Shown: in pieces, positions 7,529 through 14,806 of the stretch
Layout: each line of letters starts with the position of its first letter
Position numbering within the stretch: position 1 is the stretch's first letter
Assembly (NCBI GenBank): GCA_963777905.1
Contig: CAVZSM010000015.1
Location: forward strand, 1-64,000
Source: Trebonia sp963777905
GTDB taxonomy: Bacteria; Actinomycetota; Actinomycetes; Streptosporangiales; Streptosporangiaceae
Direction: 5' to 3'
Length of the DNA stretch: 64,000 bases
Translations under genes and position numbers: made by a program
The notes under the pieces: model-generated
Database searches by the model: none
Told to the model about the DNA's origin: nothing
The model's input: the letters and a program-made list of their open reading frames with translations, nothing else

Positions 7529-8386
7529 ATGAGCAATCGTAGTTTCCGCAGGACCAGGGCATCGGCCGTAGCCGTGCTGGCACTCGCCGCCGCAGCGCTC
7601 GCCGGATGCGGTGGCGCTGCAGCGGCAGGCAGTCACTCTCACCCTGCAGCTACGAGCGCGGCCACGATAGCCGCGGAGCGCGCAGCGGTGCCGGCACTGG
7701 CGACGAAGGTCCCGGCGACGAAGGCCCCGGCGCCCGCTGCCCCGAAGGTCCTGCTCAGCCTCAGCGGCAGCGGGATCGCGAACTCGCCGCCGTTCCTGGT
7801 CACCGCCGGGACCCTGACCGTGCACTACAGCTACAGCTGCGCGTCCTTCGGCAGCTCCGGCAACTTCATCGCCGACCTGCAGAGCGGCAACCAGGCCAGC
7901 CTCGGCTCGGATGACCAGCCGGTCGCTAACGTACTGGGCAGCGGCGGGTCGGCCACGACCACGATCTACCCGCAGGACCCCGGCAGCGACTACCACCTGG
8001 CAGTCAACTCCGAGTGCGACTGGAACGTCATCATCTGGAGCGGCGTGGTCAATCCGACCCCGCCCGCGACAACTGCGGCCGCCGCGCCGGCCGGGACTGA
8101 TCCATGGGCGGTGATCAGCGCGTTCTACGGCGACATCACCAGCAAGGACTACGCCGCCGCGTGGACCCTGCTGGGCTTCCACCCGAACGGTGCAAGCTAT
8201 GCAGCGTGGGTGGCCGGCTACGCCGACACAGGCGCGCAGACCGTCACCGAGATCAGCGAGTCTGGCGACCAGGTGTCGTTCAACCTGACCTCAAACAACC
8301 CGGACAGGACGGTCCAGACCTACACCGGCACCGACACCGTGCAAAACGGGCGAATCGTCGCAGCCAGCGTGGTTCAGACCGGCTGA
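7529..8386 (+). CDS. secreted lipoprotein of unknown function (285 aa)
   Basis: N-terminal signal with Arg residues, a hydrophobic alanine-leucine core and lipobox LAGC (lipidated Cys27). An Ala/Thr/Pro-rich linker leads to about residue 72. A beta-rich domain with two cysteines (SYSCASFG and NSECDWN, likely a disulfide) covers about 75-175. After a second Pro/Thr linker, a C-terminal domain (PWAVISAFYGDITSKDYAAA onward) resembles NTF2-like or lipoprotein-associated domains in which a serine/threonine-kinase-type extracellular part is often found. The start is supported by GGGGAGGCGG. The family is not recognised with certainty. Confidence 0.75.
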   Translation: MSNRSFRRTRASAVAVLALAAAALAGCGGAAAAGSHSHPAATSAATIAAERAAVPALATKVPATKAPAPAAPKVLLSLSGSGIANSPPFLVTAGTLTVHYSYSCASFGSSGNFIADLQSGNQASLGSDDQPVANVLGSGGSATTTIYPQDPGSDYHLAVNSECDWNVIIWSGVVNPTPPATTAAAAPAGTDPWAVISAFYGDITSKDYAAAWTLLGFHPNGASYAAWVAGYADTGAQTVTEISESGDQVSFNLTSNNPDRTVQTYTGTDTVQNGRIVAASVVQTG

Positions 8387-8439
8387 CCGGCGCACAGGCC
8401 CCGATGGCTTGCACGCGCCGCGTTCGATTCCCGCGGGAC

Positions 8440-8580
8440 GTCCTCTTGTCCGGCGGCGTGGAACGAGTCGTGGAACGGACCGCCTAGAAAACGCACGGTT
8501 TTGAGTGCAACGATAGCACTTTCGTGTGGCATCGGTGCAGGTAGCGGCCTCAAAGCTTGGGAGCGTGCTTCTTGTAAACG
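8440..8580 (+). repeat. divergent relative of the junction block
   Basis: GTGGAACGAGTCGTGGAACGG around 8457-8478 mirrors the paired GTGGACCG motif. It is followed by a short A-rich stretch, GTGTGGCATCGGTGCAGG and GAGCGTGCTTCT, in the same order as the blocks at 4766 and 10454. The tRNA-like core after it is replaced by TGTAAACGGCAGGT, so it may derive from a related element using another site. Confidence 0.4.
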
Positions 8581-8895
8581 GCAGGTGGAGCTAGTTCGGG
8601 GTACCTGCGTTACCGCCGGTACCAAGATCACCTACCTTGGTGGAAGCGAGTGGTGTTCTTGATTTCGATGCTAAGGCCAGGAGGGCAATCGTGCTGAACG
8701 GGAGTTCAGACGTCATTGGACTTGCATGTACATCCAGAGACTCAGGGGTACTGCTGTGGACGGCTAAAATTCACCTCCGGTTTCCGCGACTCGGCCGCAC
8801 GCCGTCGGTCGACTCGCGTCGCCCAAACGTTACGGCGCTCTAACGGGCTCTGCCGCCAGAGCCTGCCGTCACCGCGCGCGTGTCAGCATTCGAGC

Positions 8896-10314
8896 ATGGG
8901 ACAGGTACTTACCCATGTGCCCTGCCCGGAGTGCGGGACATCCGGCGATTCGGATCCCGAGCAGAGCCACTGGCAATGCAGCAACTGCGGGAACGGTTTC
9001 TTCCTGCGACGCTGTACGGCGTGCTCCAGGGTCAGCTATGTCGACGGCTTGCAGGGATTTCACACTCCATGGCCGTGCACCTGGTGCGGGCGGTACAACC
9101 AAGGCTTCAGCCAGAACCAGGACCCGGCTGCCGCAAGCGCGGCCGAGCTCGCCGCCGAAGTGCACCGCTACGGGCGTCCAGGCAGCCCGGCCGGACCGGA
9201 CACCGGCGGCCGGGACCGGGCACAGGCGCACGACATGGCCGTGGCCGTGGGCCCGGCCAGTCCGGGCGCACCATCGCCGCGGCACGGCCAGGTCCCCACC
9301 CCGACCCCGGGCACCTGGCACCTCGTGCGGAAACGCGGCGTCCTTGCTGGTGCGGCCGTCATGGTCGCGGTTGCCGGTACGCTAGCAGCCCTCTTGGGAT
9401 CGCCGGATGGCGGAAGCAATAAGCCGCCGCTCCTAACTAAGTCGGCCCGGCCGACCTTCCGGCAGACGTCGACCGCCGCCACCATAGCCTGCGCCTCGGG
9501 TTCGATCGAGCTTATCGGCTCTTCCACTTTCGGCCCGGTCGTGCAGGCTGCGGCTGGCATTTATACGCGGCAGTGCCACGCTCGCATCAACGTGGTCTAC
9601 GGTGACGTCGGCGGTAAAGGTATAGACAGCGCCTATGCCGCGGCGACGGTGAATGCGGCAGTGCAAAGTAAGCCTGCGCAAGCCGGGTCAATGATCGCCA
9701 TGTACAACGGAGAAACCTCCAGCGCCCCGTTCCTGACGCCCGACCCGCTGGGCGTGCTCATTTTCTCCATGGTCGCGCATACCGGTCTCTACCCCGGATC
9801 GGACATCAGCAGTAGTGAGCTGAAGCGGCTCTTCCTGCAGGGCGGCGAGCCCGGCAAGATCGCGGCCGGCCGCCAGGCTGGCACTGGAACCCGTATTACC
9901 CTCCTGGGCTTCCTCCAAAGGCAAGGGCCAGAGCCGCAAGTTTCGGGCAACAACTGCCCGCCCCCGGCGGGGAGTGCTGTTTGCACTGAATACAGCAATA
10001 TGGGACTTCTCAGTTTCGTGAATAAAACGCGGAACGCGATCGGTTACGCGGAGGTTGACCACGAATCCAACGGGCATCCCGCCGGCTATCCCGACGCTTC
10101 CGTGCTCGGCATCAACGGCATCGCGCCCACGCCGGCGAACGTTCGCAATGGCTCGTATAATTTCGCGACAGTGGCCAACCTGTACATGCCCCCGCACCCA
10201 TCGGCGCTAGCCAAGAGCTTCTACCAGTACCTGCTGCAATATATTGCGGCGAATCAGTCGGGCGGCCTGATCACGTGCTCCGGTGTGCCGAAGAAGCTGG
10301 AGGATAACTGCTAG
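8896..10314 (+). CDS. membrane-anchored zinc-ribbon / PstS-like substrate-binding hybrid protein (472 aa)
   Basis: Residues 10-64 hold four CxxC pairs (C10/C13, C28/C31, C40/C43, C61/C64), two probable zinc ribbons. A Pro/Gly-rich linker and one transmembrane helix (about 149-170, LAGAAVMVAVAGTLAALL) follow. The remainder, about 200-465, looks like a periplasmic phosphate-binding-like domain (IELIGSSTFGPVVQAAAGIY start, later GTGTRITLLGFL and NAIGYAEV). This predicts a cytoplasmic zinc-ribbon head and an extracytoplasmic ligand-binding domain. The start at ATG 8896 gives the ribbon at the N-terminus; an upstream in-frame ATG at 8716 has no domain support. No transporter genes are adjacent. 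Confidence 0.7.
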   Translation: MGQVLTHVPCPECGTSGDSDPEQSHWQCSNCGNGFFLRRCTACSRVSYVDGLQGFHTPWPCTWCGRYNQGFSQNQDPAAASAAELAAEVHRYGRPGSPAGPDTGGRDRAQAHDMAVAVGPASPGAPSPRHGQVPTPTPGTWHLVRKRGVLAGAAVMVAVAGTLAALLGSPDGGSNKPPLLTKSARPTFRQTSTAATIACASGSIELIGSSTFGPVVQAAAGIYTRQCHARINVVYGDVGGKGIDSAYAAATVNAAVQSKPAQAGSMIAMYNGETSSAPFLTPDPLGVLIFSMVAHTGLYPGSDISSSELKRLFLQGGEPGKIAAGRQAGTGTRITLLGFLQRQGPEPQVSGNNCPPPAGSAVCTEYSNMGLLSFVNKTRNAIGYAEVDHESNGHPAGYPDASVLGINGIAPTPANVRNGSYNFATVANLYMPPHPSALAKSFYQYLLQYIAANQSGGLITCSGVPKKLEDNC

Positions 10315-10453
10315 GGCGCGGCGGTAAAGTACTGCCCGGACGCGCGGTCATCTGGCCCGCCGAGGACGGCGTCCTGCTCAACGGCAACCGCACGGGGTAG
10401 ATAGTCGCGTGACTCACGTAACGTGACGGCGACGCCCCAGGAAGAGAGATGCG
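10315..10453. other. short non-coding stretch with palindrome
   Basis: No gene is seen. TCACGTAACGTGA at 10414-10426 is a perfect palindrome around a single A. It lies just before the next element junction. Confidence 0.35.
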
Positions 10454-10849
10454 GCGTGGACCGAGGCGTGGACCGCGATCCCTGAAAAACCCAGTGCTCC
10501 GTGTGCGCTCATGGCATTGACGCGAGGCATCGTTGCTGGCCAGGCGCGTGCTGCGGCTGAGCGTGCTTCTCATAATCTGCCGGTCGCGGGTTCGAGCCCC
10601 GCCCGCCCCACCTGCGGTTATGTGTGATATCCGGTGTTGCCTGGACGGTTTCGTGGACCGAGATAGTTTGCCGGTGTTACCGCCACGGCCCATGCCCTTA
10701 TGGTCACAAAGAGCAACTGTCGAGCGGTCGCGGCGTGCCGAGGTGTGTGGAAGGACCCGCTGACCCCGTGAGCTCCGGTTCCGGAAGACCCTCAAGCCCG
10801 AGGTAGAGGCGTAGATCGAGCTCGGCAAGCTACTCGCTCGCCCGCACTC
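10454..10849 (+). repeat. junction block 3: paired GTGGACC motifs, exact tRNA 3' half, integrase 5' remnant
   Basis: Paired GTGGACCG motifs near 10456-10476 and the conserved left block lead into 10569-10619, identical to tRNA 1232-1282. The copy continues to about 10849 with roughly 97 percent identity to 1232-1513, including the frame-broken integrase N-terminal region. Together with copy 1 it brackets about 9.3 kb in direct orientation. Confidence 0.8.
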
Positions 10850-11406
10850 AGGGCCCCGGCGGACTCACCGGAAGCCACCCGCTGCAACGACCCGCGAGCG
10901 CGGCCACGCGTGTGTCCTAGCGCAGCCCGCTCCATTCCCCGAGAGCGTTGCCCATGGGGTCACTAGCGAGGTCATCGACTCGCCAAACAGAGCGGCGGCC
11001 AGGCAACCCTCTCGCCGATGACCATAGAGGGCAGGTTGGTATTGCGCGCGGTCTTACCAGCAAAATCATTCACCACTGTGGTCTCCTTCGTACGAGAACA
11101 CCCAGAGCCCGTATCGTCACCGACCGCGTTAAGGCGACGTCAACGTTGCCAGCGGGCTGCTGGTCTTGCTGGGCATCACTGGACAGACCGAGCCCGACCA
11201 CGACCACGCCGGCCTCAATAGTCTTTACGCCCCCTGTCACTGCGCCCACTGAACGACTGTCTCGACACGTTCGCTGCTCCGCCATCGATGTTCTTACCTC
11301 CCGGTGCGCCGCCTTTCCTGGAATCGACGGGGGTAAGACCGGCGGCCGCGGGCCGCGCTAAGTGTGCAGACGGATTCACGCGACGACATACATAAGGAGG
11401 CAGGCC
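10850..11406. other. about 550 bases without a recognisable gene
   Basis: Open frames exist on both strands (for example 10948-11361 plus and 11070-11285 minus) but neither has a convincing ribosome site or family resemblance. The stretch before 11400 supplies the AAGGAGG site of the peroxiredoxin. Confidence 0.4.
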
Positions 11407-11895
11407 ATGTCCCTGCTGCACCCGGGCGACATATTCCCCCAGCTGACCCTCAACGTTCCCGGCGCGCAGGCCATCGAGGTTCCCGGCTGGTTCGCCGGCG
11501 AGTTCGGGGTCGTGCTGTTCAACCGCGGGGCGTGGTGTCCGTACTGCACCGCCCAGTTGCGCGCGTTCCAGCGAGCCGGTGACTCGCTAGCAGCGGCCGG
11601 CATCCGGGTGGCCGCGCTCTGGGTCGATGACGAGCAGACCACCGCGGAGTTCACCGCCAAGCACGGCCTTACGTTCCCTCTTGGGCATAGTGCCGACGCC
11701 CGCGCGGTCGCCGGACTGACCGGCGCGTTCGTCAATGAAGACCCGCTGTACCTGCAGTCCACCGGCTTCGTGCTGGACCCGCAGGGCAAGGTGGTCGTGA
11801 GTGTGTACTCAAGCGGCGCCATCGGCCGCCTGGTGCCCGAGGACGTCGCCGGTCTGGTCGGGTACCTGCGCGAGCACGCCGCCGCGTCATCCTGA
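11407..11895 (+). CDS. AhpC/TSA-family peroxiredoxin (162 aa)
   Basis: Thioredoxin-fold peroxidase. The active-site segment is FNRGAWCPYCTAQL with Cys44 (peroxidatic position) and Cys47. Later elements (FVLDPQGKVVVSVYSSG) fit the fold. Such proteins reduce peroxides using thiol donors in the cytoplasm. The start is set by a near-perfect AAGGAGG 8 bases before ATG 11407. It faces the anti-sigma gene across a strong hairpin. Confidence 0.88.
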   Translation: MSLLHPGDIFPQLTLNVPGAQAIEVPGWFAGEFGVVLFNRGAWCPYCTAQLRAFQRAGDSLAAAGIRVAALWVDDEQTTAEFTAKHGLTFPLGHSADARAVAGLTGAFVNEDPLYLQSTGFVLDPQGKVVVSVYSSGAIGRLVPEDVAGLVGYLREHAAASS

Positions 11896-12086
11896 CAGCC
11901 ATGGGACCGGATACCGTGGTGTCGCCGGCGGCCCCAGGCAGATTGCCGAGATGAACGCCCAGGCGTTCAGCCTGACCGCCGCCGCGTTCTCCTAGACACA
12001 CCCCGGTACCGCAGGCCGGCATTTGCGGTCACCTGTGTCCCTCACCGCCGGCGACACGGCCGGGGATGGCCAGGCTCAGACCGTGA

Positions 12087-12136
12087 CACCACCGTCCGTT
12101 CGGAATTATCTGGATTTCCCCGAACGGACGGTGGTG
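12087..12136. terminator. 17-bp perfect inverted repeat between convergent genes
   Basis: CACCACCGTCCGTTCGG (12087-12103) and its exact reverse complement (12120-12136) flank a 16-base AT-rich loop. It sits between the peroxiredoxin (rightward) and the anti-sigma gene (leftward), so a bidirectional terminator is the likely role. There is no T-run, as is common for actinomycete terminators. Confidence 0.7.
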
Positions 12137-12166
12137 CTTGCCCCAGCAACATGGTCTGGCGTACGG

Positions 12167-12388
12167 TCAGGACGCTTCGCCCGCGATCGCGGCTAGCAGC
12201 CCTTCGAAGTCTTCTCCGCACGGGCCGCAGGCGCGCAGGTGCGCGGCGATGCCCAGGTAGCGCTCCTCGGCACGGACTCCCACGGCCACCAGGTCGGCAT
12301 ACACGTGCAGCATGTCCATCGCCTCAGCGCACCCCACGTCACGCGGATCGGTGTGAAGAAAACGGTCCAGCGCCGTCCAGCCGTTCAT
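12167..12388 (-). CDS. zinc-binding (ZAS-type) anti-sigma factor, copy 1 (73 aa)
   Basis: A compact protein with the anti-sigma zinc signature H-x3-C-x2-C (His50, Cys54, Cys57 in HLRACGPC) and an upstream Cys20 (GCAEAMDMLHVYAD) that could complete the site. No membrane helix, so it is soluble and probably redox- or metal-responsive like RsrA. It overlaps the sigma gene by four bases (12385-12388, ATGA), implying coupled translation. A close paralogue is at 13956-14183 and a third, decayed copy near 16217. Confidence 0.8.
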   Translation of the reverse strand: MNGWTALDRFLHTDPRDVGCAEAMDMLHVYADLVAVGVRAEERYLGIAAHLRACGPCGEDFEGLLAAIAGEAS

Positions 12389-13095
12389 GAGCGCCTCGAT
12401 TCTCCATCGTTGAGATACCCGTTAGCAACCAGAGCCGCGCGCAGCTTACGCCGCGCGTCGAACATCATCTTGTAGACCGCGTTACGGTTCGATCCGAGCT
12501 TGAGTGCCAGGGCATCAGGCGGGACATCGTTGAGGACGACCGCGACGAAGACCTCGCGCTGGCGGAGAGTCAGTTCGGTGTCGACGGCGCGGCGCAACGC
12601 GGCGAGCAGATCCCGCCATTCTGATTCCTGCGCGGGGTCGAAACCGAACCGGTCCGGCAGCCGGTCCCAGCTCTCGGCATCCAAGGGCGTAGTCGGGTGG
12701 CGCCAGAAATGGCGGGCGATCTTGGCCGATACCTCGAAGATGACAAACTTGTAGGCCCAGGTGGTGAACCGACTTTCGCCCCTGAACTGCGTGACCTTCC
12801 GCGTGATCGCCAAGAGCGCGTCCCCTGCCGCCTGATCGGCCAGATCCTCCAGTTCGGGGCCGGTAATCTGCATCCTCGGCCCGCGCCACGCAGCCTCACG
12901 ACGGGCGGCCCGCAGCAACATCGCGTACAGCTCCGCCAGCGCCGCATCTCGTCGCGGGCCATCATCGGCAAGCGCCTGCAGCCATCGGGCCGAGTCGGGA
13001 TCAAGCCCCGGAGCCGCGGGAACCCCGTCCCGCCGACGGCGCGAGGACGCTATGCCGGTAGTCAGTGGGGTCTTGCCAGCGGGTTCGGTTGTCAT
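12385..13095 (-). CDS. ECF-like RNA polymerase sigma factor, copy 1 (236 aa)
   Basis: Region 2 is recognisable in GESRFTTWAYKFVIFEVSAK (about residues 110-130) and region 4 in LTLRQREVFVAVVLNDVPPD followed by ALKLGSNRNAVYKMMFDARR (about 180-225). No sigma-1.1 or region 3 is evident. ATG 13095 is chosen; the longer in-frame extension to 13953 runs antisense across the paralogue. It is co-transcribed with its probable anti-sigma factor and diverges from an equivalent pair, with about 140 bases between the two sigma starts. The partner pair is very similar, so an ancient inverted duplication is likely. Confidence 0.85.
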   Translation of the reverse strand: MTTEPAGKTPLTTGIASSRRRRDGVPAAPGLDPDSARWLQALADDGPRRDAALAELYAMLLRAARREAAWRGPRMQITGPELEDLADQAAGDALLAITRKVTQFRGESRFTTWAYKFVIFEVSAKIARHFWRHPTTPLDAESWDRLPDRFGFDPAQESEWRDLLAALRRAVDTELTLRQREVFVAVVLNDVPPDALALKLGSNRNAVYKMMFDARRKLRAALVANGYLNDGESRRS

Positions 13096-13234
13096 GGAGG
13101 CACCAGAGCCTTTCGGCAGGGACGGGTGTTTCCAGATACCACAATCGACACGGCTTACGCCGCGCCTACTGAGATGAGTGGCAGAACGCGGCCGGGTTCT
13201 TACCGCCACCCCAGTCTTTAGCAGCGAGGTGCCG
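13096..13234. promoter_or_regulatory. divergent promoter region between two sigma genes
   Basis: Holds the control signals of both sigma operons. On the minus strand TCTGGAAACACCC about 40 bases before ATG 13095 contains a GGAAAC element like many ECF -35 boxes. AGCGAGGTG precedes ATG 13235. Whether one sigma drives the other pair cannot be told from sequence. Confidence 0.4.
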
Positions 13235-13948
13235 ATGGACCCGCCGATTGCCGGCCAGCATCGATGGCCGCTGAGGCCACGCGGGCGTAGCTTGATGGGT
13301 ATGCGGGCAGCGGGCTCGCCACCAGAACGGGTGGCTGACGAAACGCCGGTGCCGTGTGAGTGGGTTCGGGCGCTGAGCGGGGGCGGCCTCGGGCGGGAGC
13401 GCGCCGCGGCCCGGCTGCACGACATGCTGCTGCGCGTCGCGCGGGCCGAAGCGCGCCGCCGCAGCGGGCAGTTGCAGATCTCCGGGCCCGAACTGGACGA
13501 TCTGGCGCACCACGCCGCCGCGGACGCCGTTCTCGCGATCATCGCCAGGATCGGCGAGTTCCGCGGCGAGAGCCGGTTCACCACGTGGGCGTGCAAGTTC
13601 GTCATCTTCGAGGTGTCCGGCAAGATCGGGCGGCATTTCTGGCGTCGTCCCGCAGTCCCGCTGGAGGCGGGGGACTGGGACCGGCTGCCTGACAGGCTCG
13701 GCCTCGACCCGGCCCGGGAGTCCGAGCAGCGCGACCTGGTCCGGGCGCTCCGCCGGGCGGTCGAGGAGGAGCTCACGGAGCACCAGCGGCAGGTCTTCAC
13801 CGCGATCGTGGTTGACGGCGTGCCGCTGGATGCGCTGGTTGCGAAGCTGGGATCCAGCCGGAATGCCCTGTATAAGACGATGTTCGACGCACGACGTAAG
13901 CTGCGGGTCAGCCTCGTCGCTAATGGATACCTGCACGAGAACCGGTGA
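13235..13948 (+). CDS. ECF-like RNA polymerase sigma factor, copy 2 (237 aa)
   Basis: Strongly related to the divergent copy. GESRFTTWACKFVIFEVSGK marks region 2 and LTEHQRQVFTAIVVDGVPLD with LGSSRNALYKTMFDARRKL marks region 4. The C-terminus SLVANGYLHENR matches copy 1 (ALVANGYL). Start ATG 13235 has GAGGTG seven bases upstream and gives nearly the same length as copy 1. ATG 13295 is an alternative. It is followed after 7 bases by its anti-sigma partner. Confidence 0.85.
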   Translation: MDPPIAGQHRWPLRPRGRSLMGMRAAGSPPERVADETPVPCEWVRALSGGGLGRERAAARLHDMLLRVARAEARRRSGQLQISGPELDDLAHHAAADAVLAIIARIGEFRGESRFTTWACKFVIFEVSGKIGRHFWRRPAVPLEAGDWDRLPDRLGLDPARESEQRDLVRALRRAVEEELTEHQRQVFTAIVVDGVPLDALVAKLGSSRNALYKTMFDARRKLRVSLVANGYLHENR

Positions 13949-13955
13949 GGCACTG

Positions 13956-14183
13956 ATGAACGGCTGGCCGGAACTGGACCGCTTCTTGCGGACTGACCCG
14001 CGCGATGCGGGATGCGACACGGCGATGGAGCTGCTCCACATCTACGCGGAAATCGCGGTCGCCGATCCCCGCGGAGCGGAGCAACGGCACCCGGAGGTGG
14101 CCGCGCATCTGCGGGCCTGCGGCCCGTGCGCCGAGGACCTCGAGGGGCTGCTCGCGGCCATCAGGGCCGACTTTACGGAATGA
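13956..14183 (+). CDS. zinc-binding (ZAS-type) anti-sigma factor, copy 2 (75 aa)
   Basis: Begins MNGWPELDRFLRTDPRDAGC and carries His51, Cys55 and Cys58 in HLRACGPC plus Cys20, the same ligand set as copy 1 with most residues conserved. It lies seven bases downstream of sigma copy 2. A soluble thiol/zinc switch on the adjacent sigma factor is the family expectation. Confidence 0.8.
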   Translation: MNGWPELDRFLRTDPRDAGCDTAMELLHIYAEIAVADPRGAEQRHPEVAAHLRACGPCAEDLEGLLAAIRADFTE

Positions 14184-14281
14184 TAACCGCCCGCGGTGCA
14201 CCGCCGCGGTAACCGTGGCTGAGCGCCGCAGCGTCGGCAGGGACCGTCTGCTCCAAGCTGCTGAGGTCACCCGAGGGTTCG

Positions 14282-14578
14282 TTACTTGAACGCAAGGACG
14301 TCGACGGGCCGGATGTCTGGGTCACTTGCCAGCAGGTCGACCGCAACCTTGGCCAGGGCGGCCGGGATCTGGCCGTTGATGTGCGCGGTGCGGGCGCTGT
14401 CGGTGGCGAAGGTGTCGAAGATGCCGTAGCTGGTATCGCTGATCTTGAACGCATACCAACTGACGGTTCCTTCTTCGGCGATGGCCAGCTCGCGGGCCTC
14501 CTTGAGGAATTCCGCCAGCTCGCTGCCCTTGCCGGGCTGGGTTTCCAGCAGGGCCAGTATGCCGAGTGTCACGGTCAT
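14282..14578 (-). CDS. antibiotic biosynthesis monooxygenase (ABM) domain protein (98 aa)
   Basis: A single dimeric alpha/beta-barrel domain: MTVTLGILALLETQPGKGSE, EEGTVSWYAFKISDTSYGIF and the C-terminal IRPVDVLAFK are typical of small cofactor-free quinol-monooxygenase-like ABM proteins. AAAGGAC stands about 8 bases before ATG 14578. A 10-bp hairpin lies 28 bases upstream. The substrate is unknown; relatives act on quinols or polyketides. Confidence 0.85.
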   Translation of the reverse strand: MTVTLGILALLETQPGKGSELAEFLKEARELAIAEEGTVSWYAFKISDTSYGIFDTFATDSARTAHINGQIPAALAKVAVDLLASDPDIRPVDVLAFK

Positions 14579-14605
14579 GGAACGATGTCCTTTCTGGGAA
14601 GCGTC

Positions 14606-14629
14606 ATATCGGGCCGTTCGGCCCGATAT
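14606..14629. promoter_or_regulatory. 10-bp perfect palindrome upstream of ABM gene
   Basis: ATATCGGGCC-GTTC-GGCCCGATAT, 28 bases before the ABM start. The position suits an operator or a leader hairpin of that gene. It is too far from other genes to be an obvious terminator. Confidence 0.5.
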
Positions 14630-14698
14630 TGGTTGGTGTCGCTGGCCGCTGGTTTCTTACCGCTCGCCCGTCCAGCGTGCAAACTGGACCGGTCCTGC

Positions 14699-14806
14699 GG
14701 GGGCAGCCGCTTCACGACGTGGGCGCACAAGTTCATCATGCTGGCGGTGTCAGGCCGGAGCCGCGGCGACTGGGCCGCGGCTCCGGTCGTATGGCTGGAG
14801 AGCTAG
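14699..14806 (+). pseudogene. fragment of a third sigma-factor paralogue
   Basis: GGSRFTTWAHKFIMLAVSGR followed by SRGDWAAAPVVWLES and a stop aligns with region 2 of the two sigma genes at 12385 and 13235 (GESRFTTWACKFVIFEVSGK...RRPAVPLEA). Nothing equivalent precedes or follows it, so about 36 codons survive. The last three bases overlap the stop of the lactonase-like gene on the other strand. Confidence 0.75.

Noticed and set aside
8402..8440. GCGTTCGATTCCCGC, looks like a tRNA T-arm
   Set aside because: No matching acceptor, D-arm or anticodon arm could be folded around it.
10948..11361. 137-codon open frame and an opposing 71-codon frame in the gap before the peroxiredoxin
   Set aside because: No ribosome site, no recognisable family and irregular composition; kept as non-coding.
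13096..13953. Extension of sigma copy 1 to a 522-residue protein
   Set aside because: The added part runs antisense through sigma copy 2 and shows only Ser/Arg-rich shadow composition.
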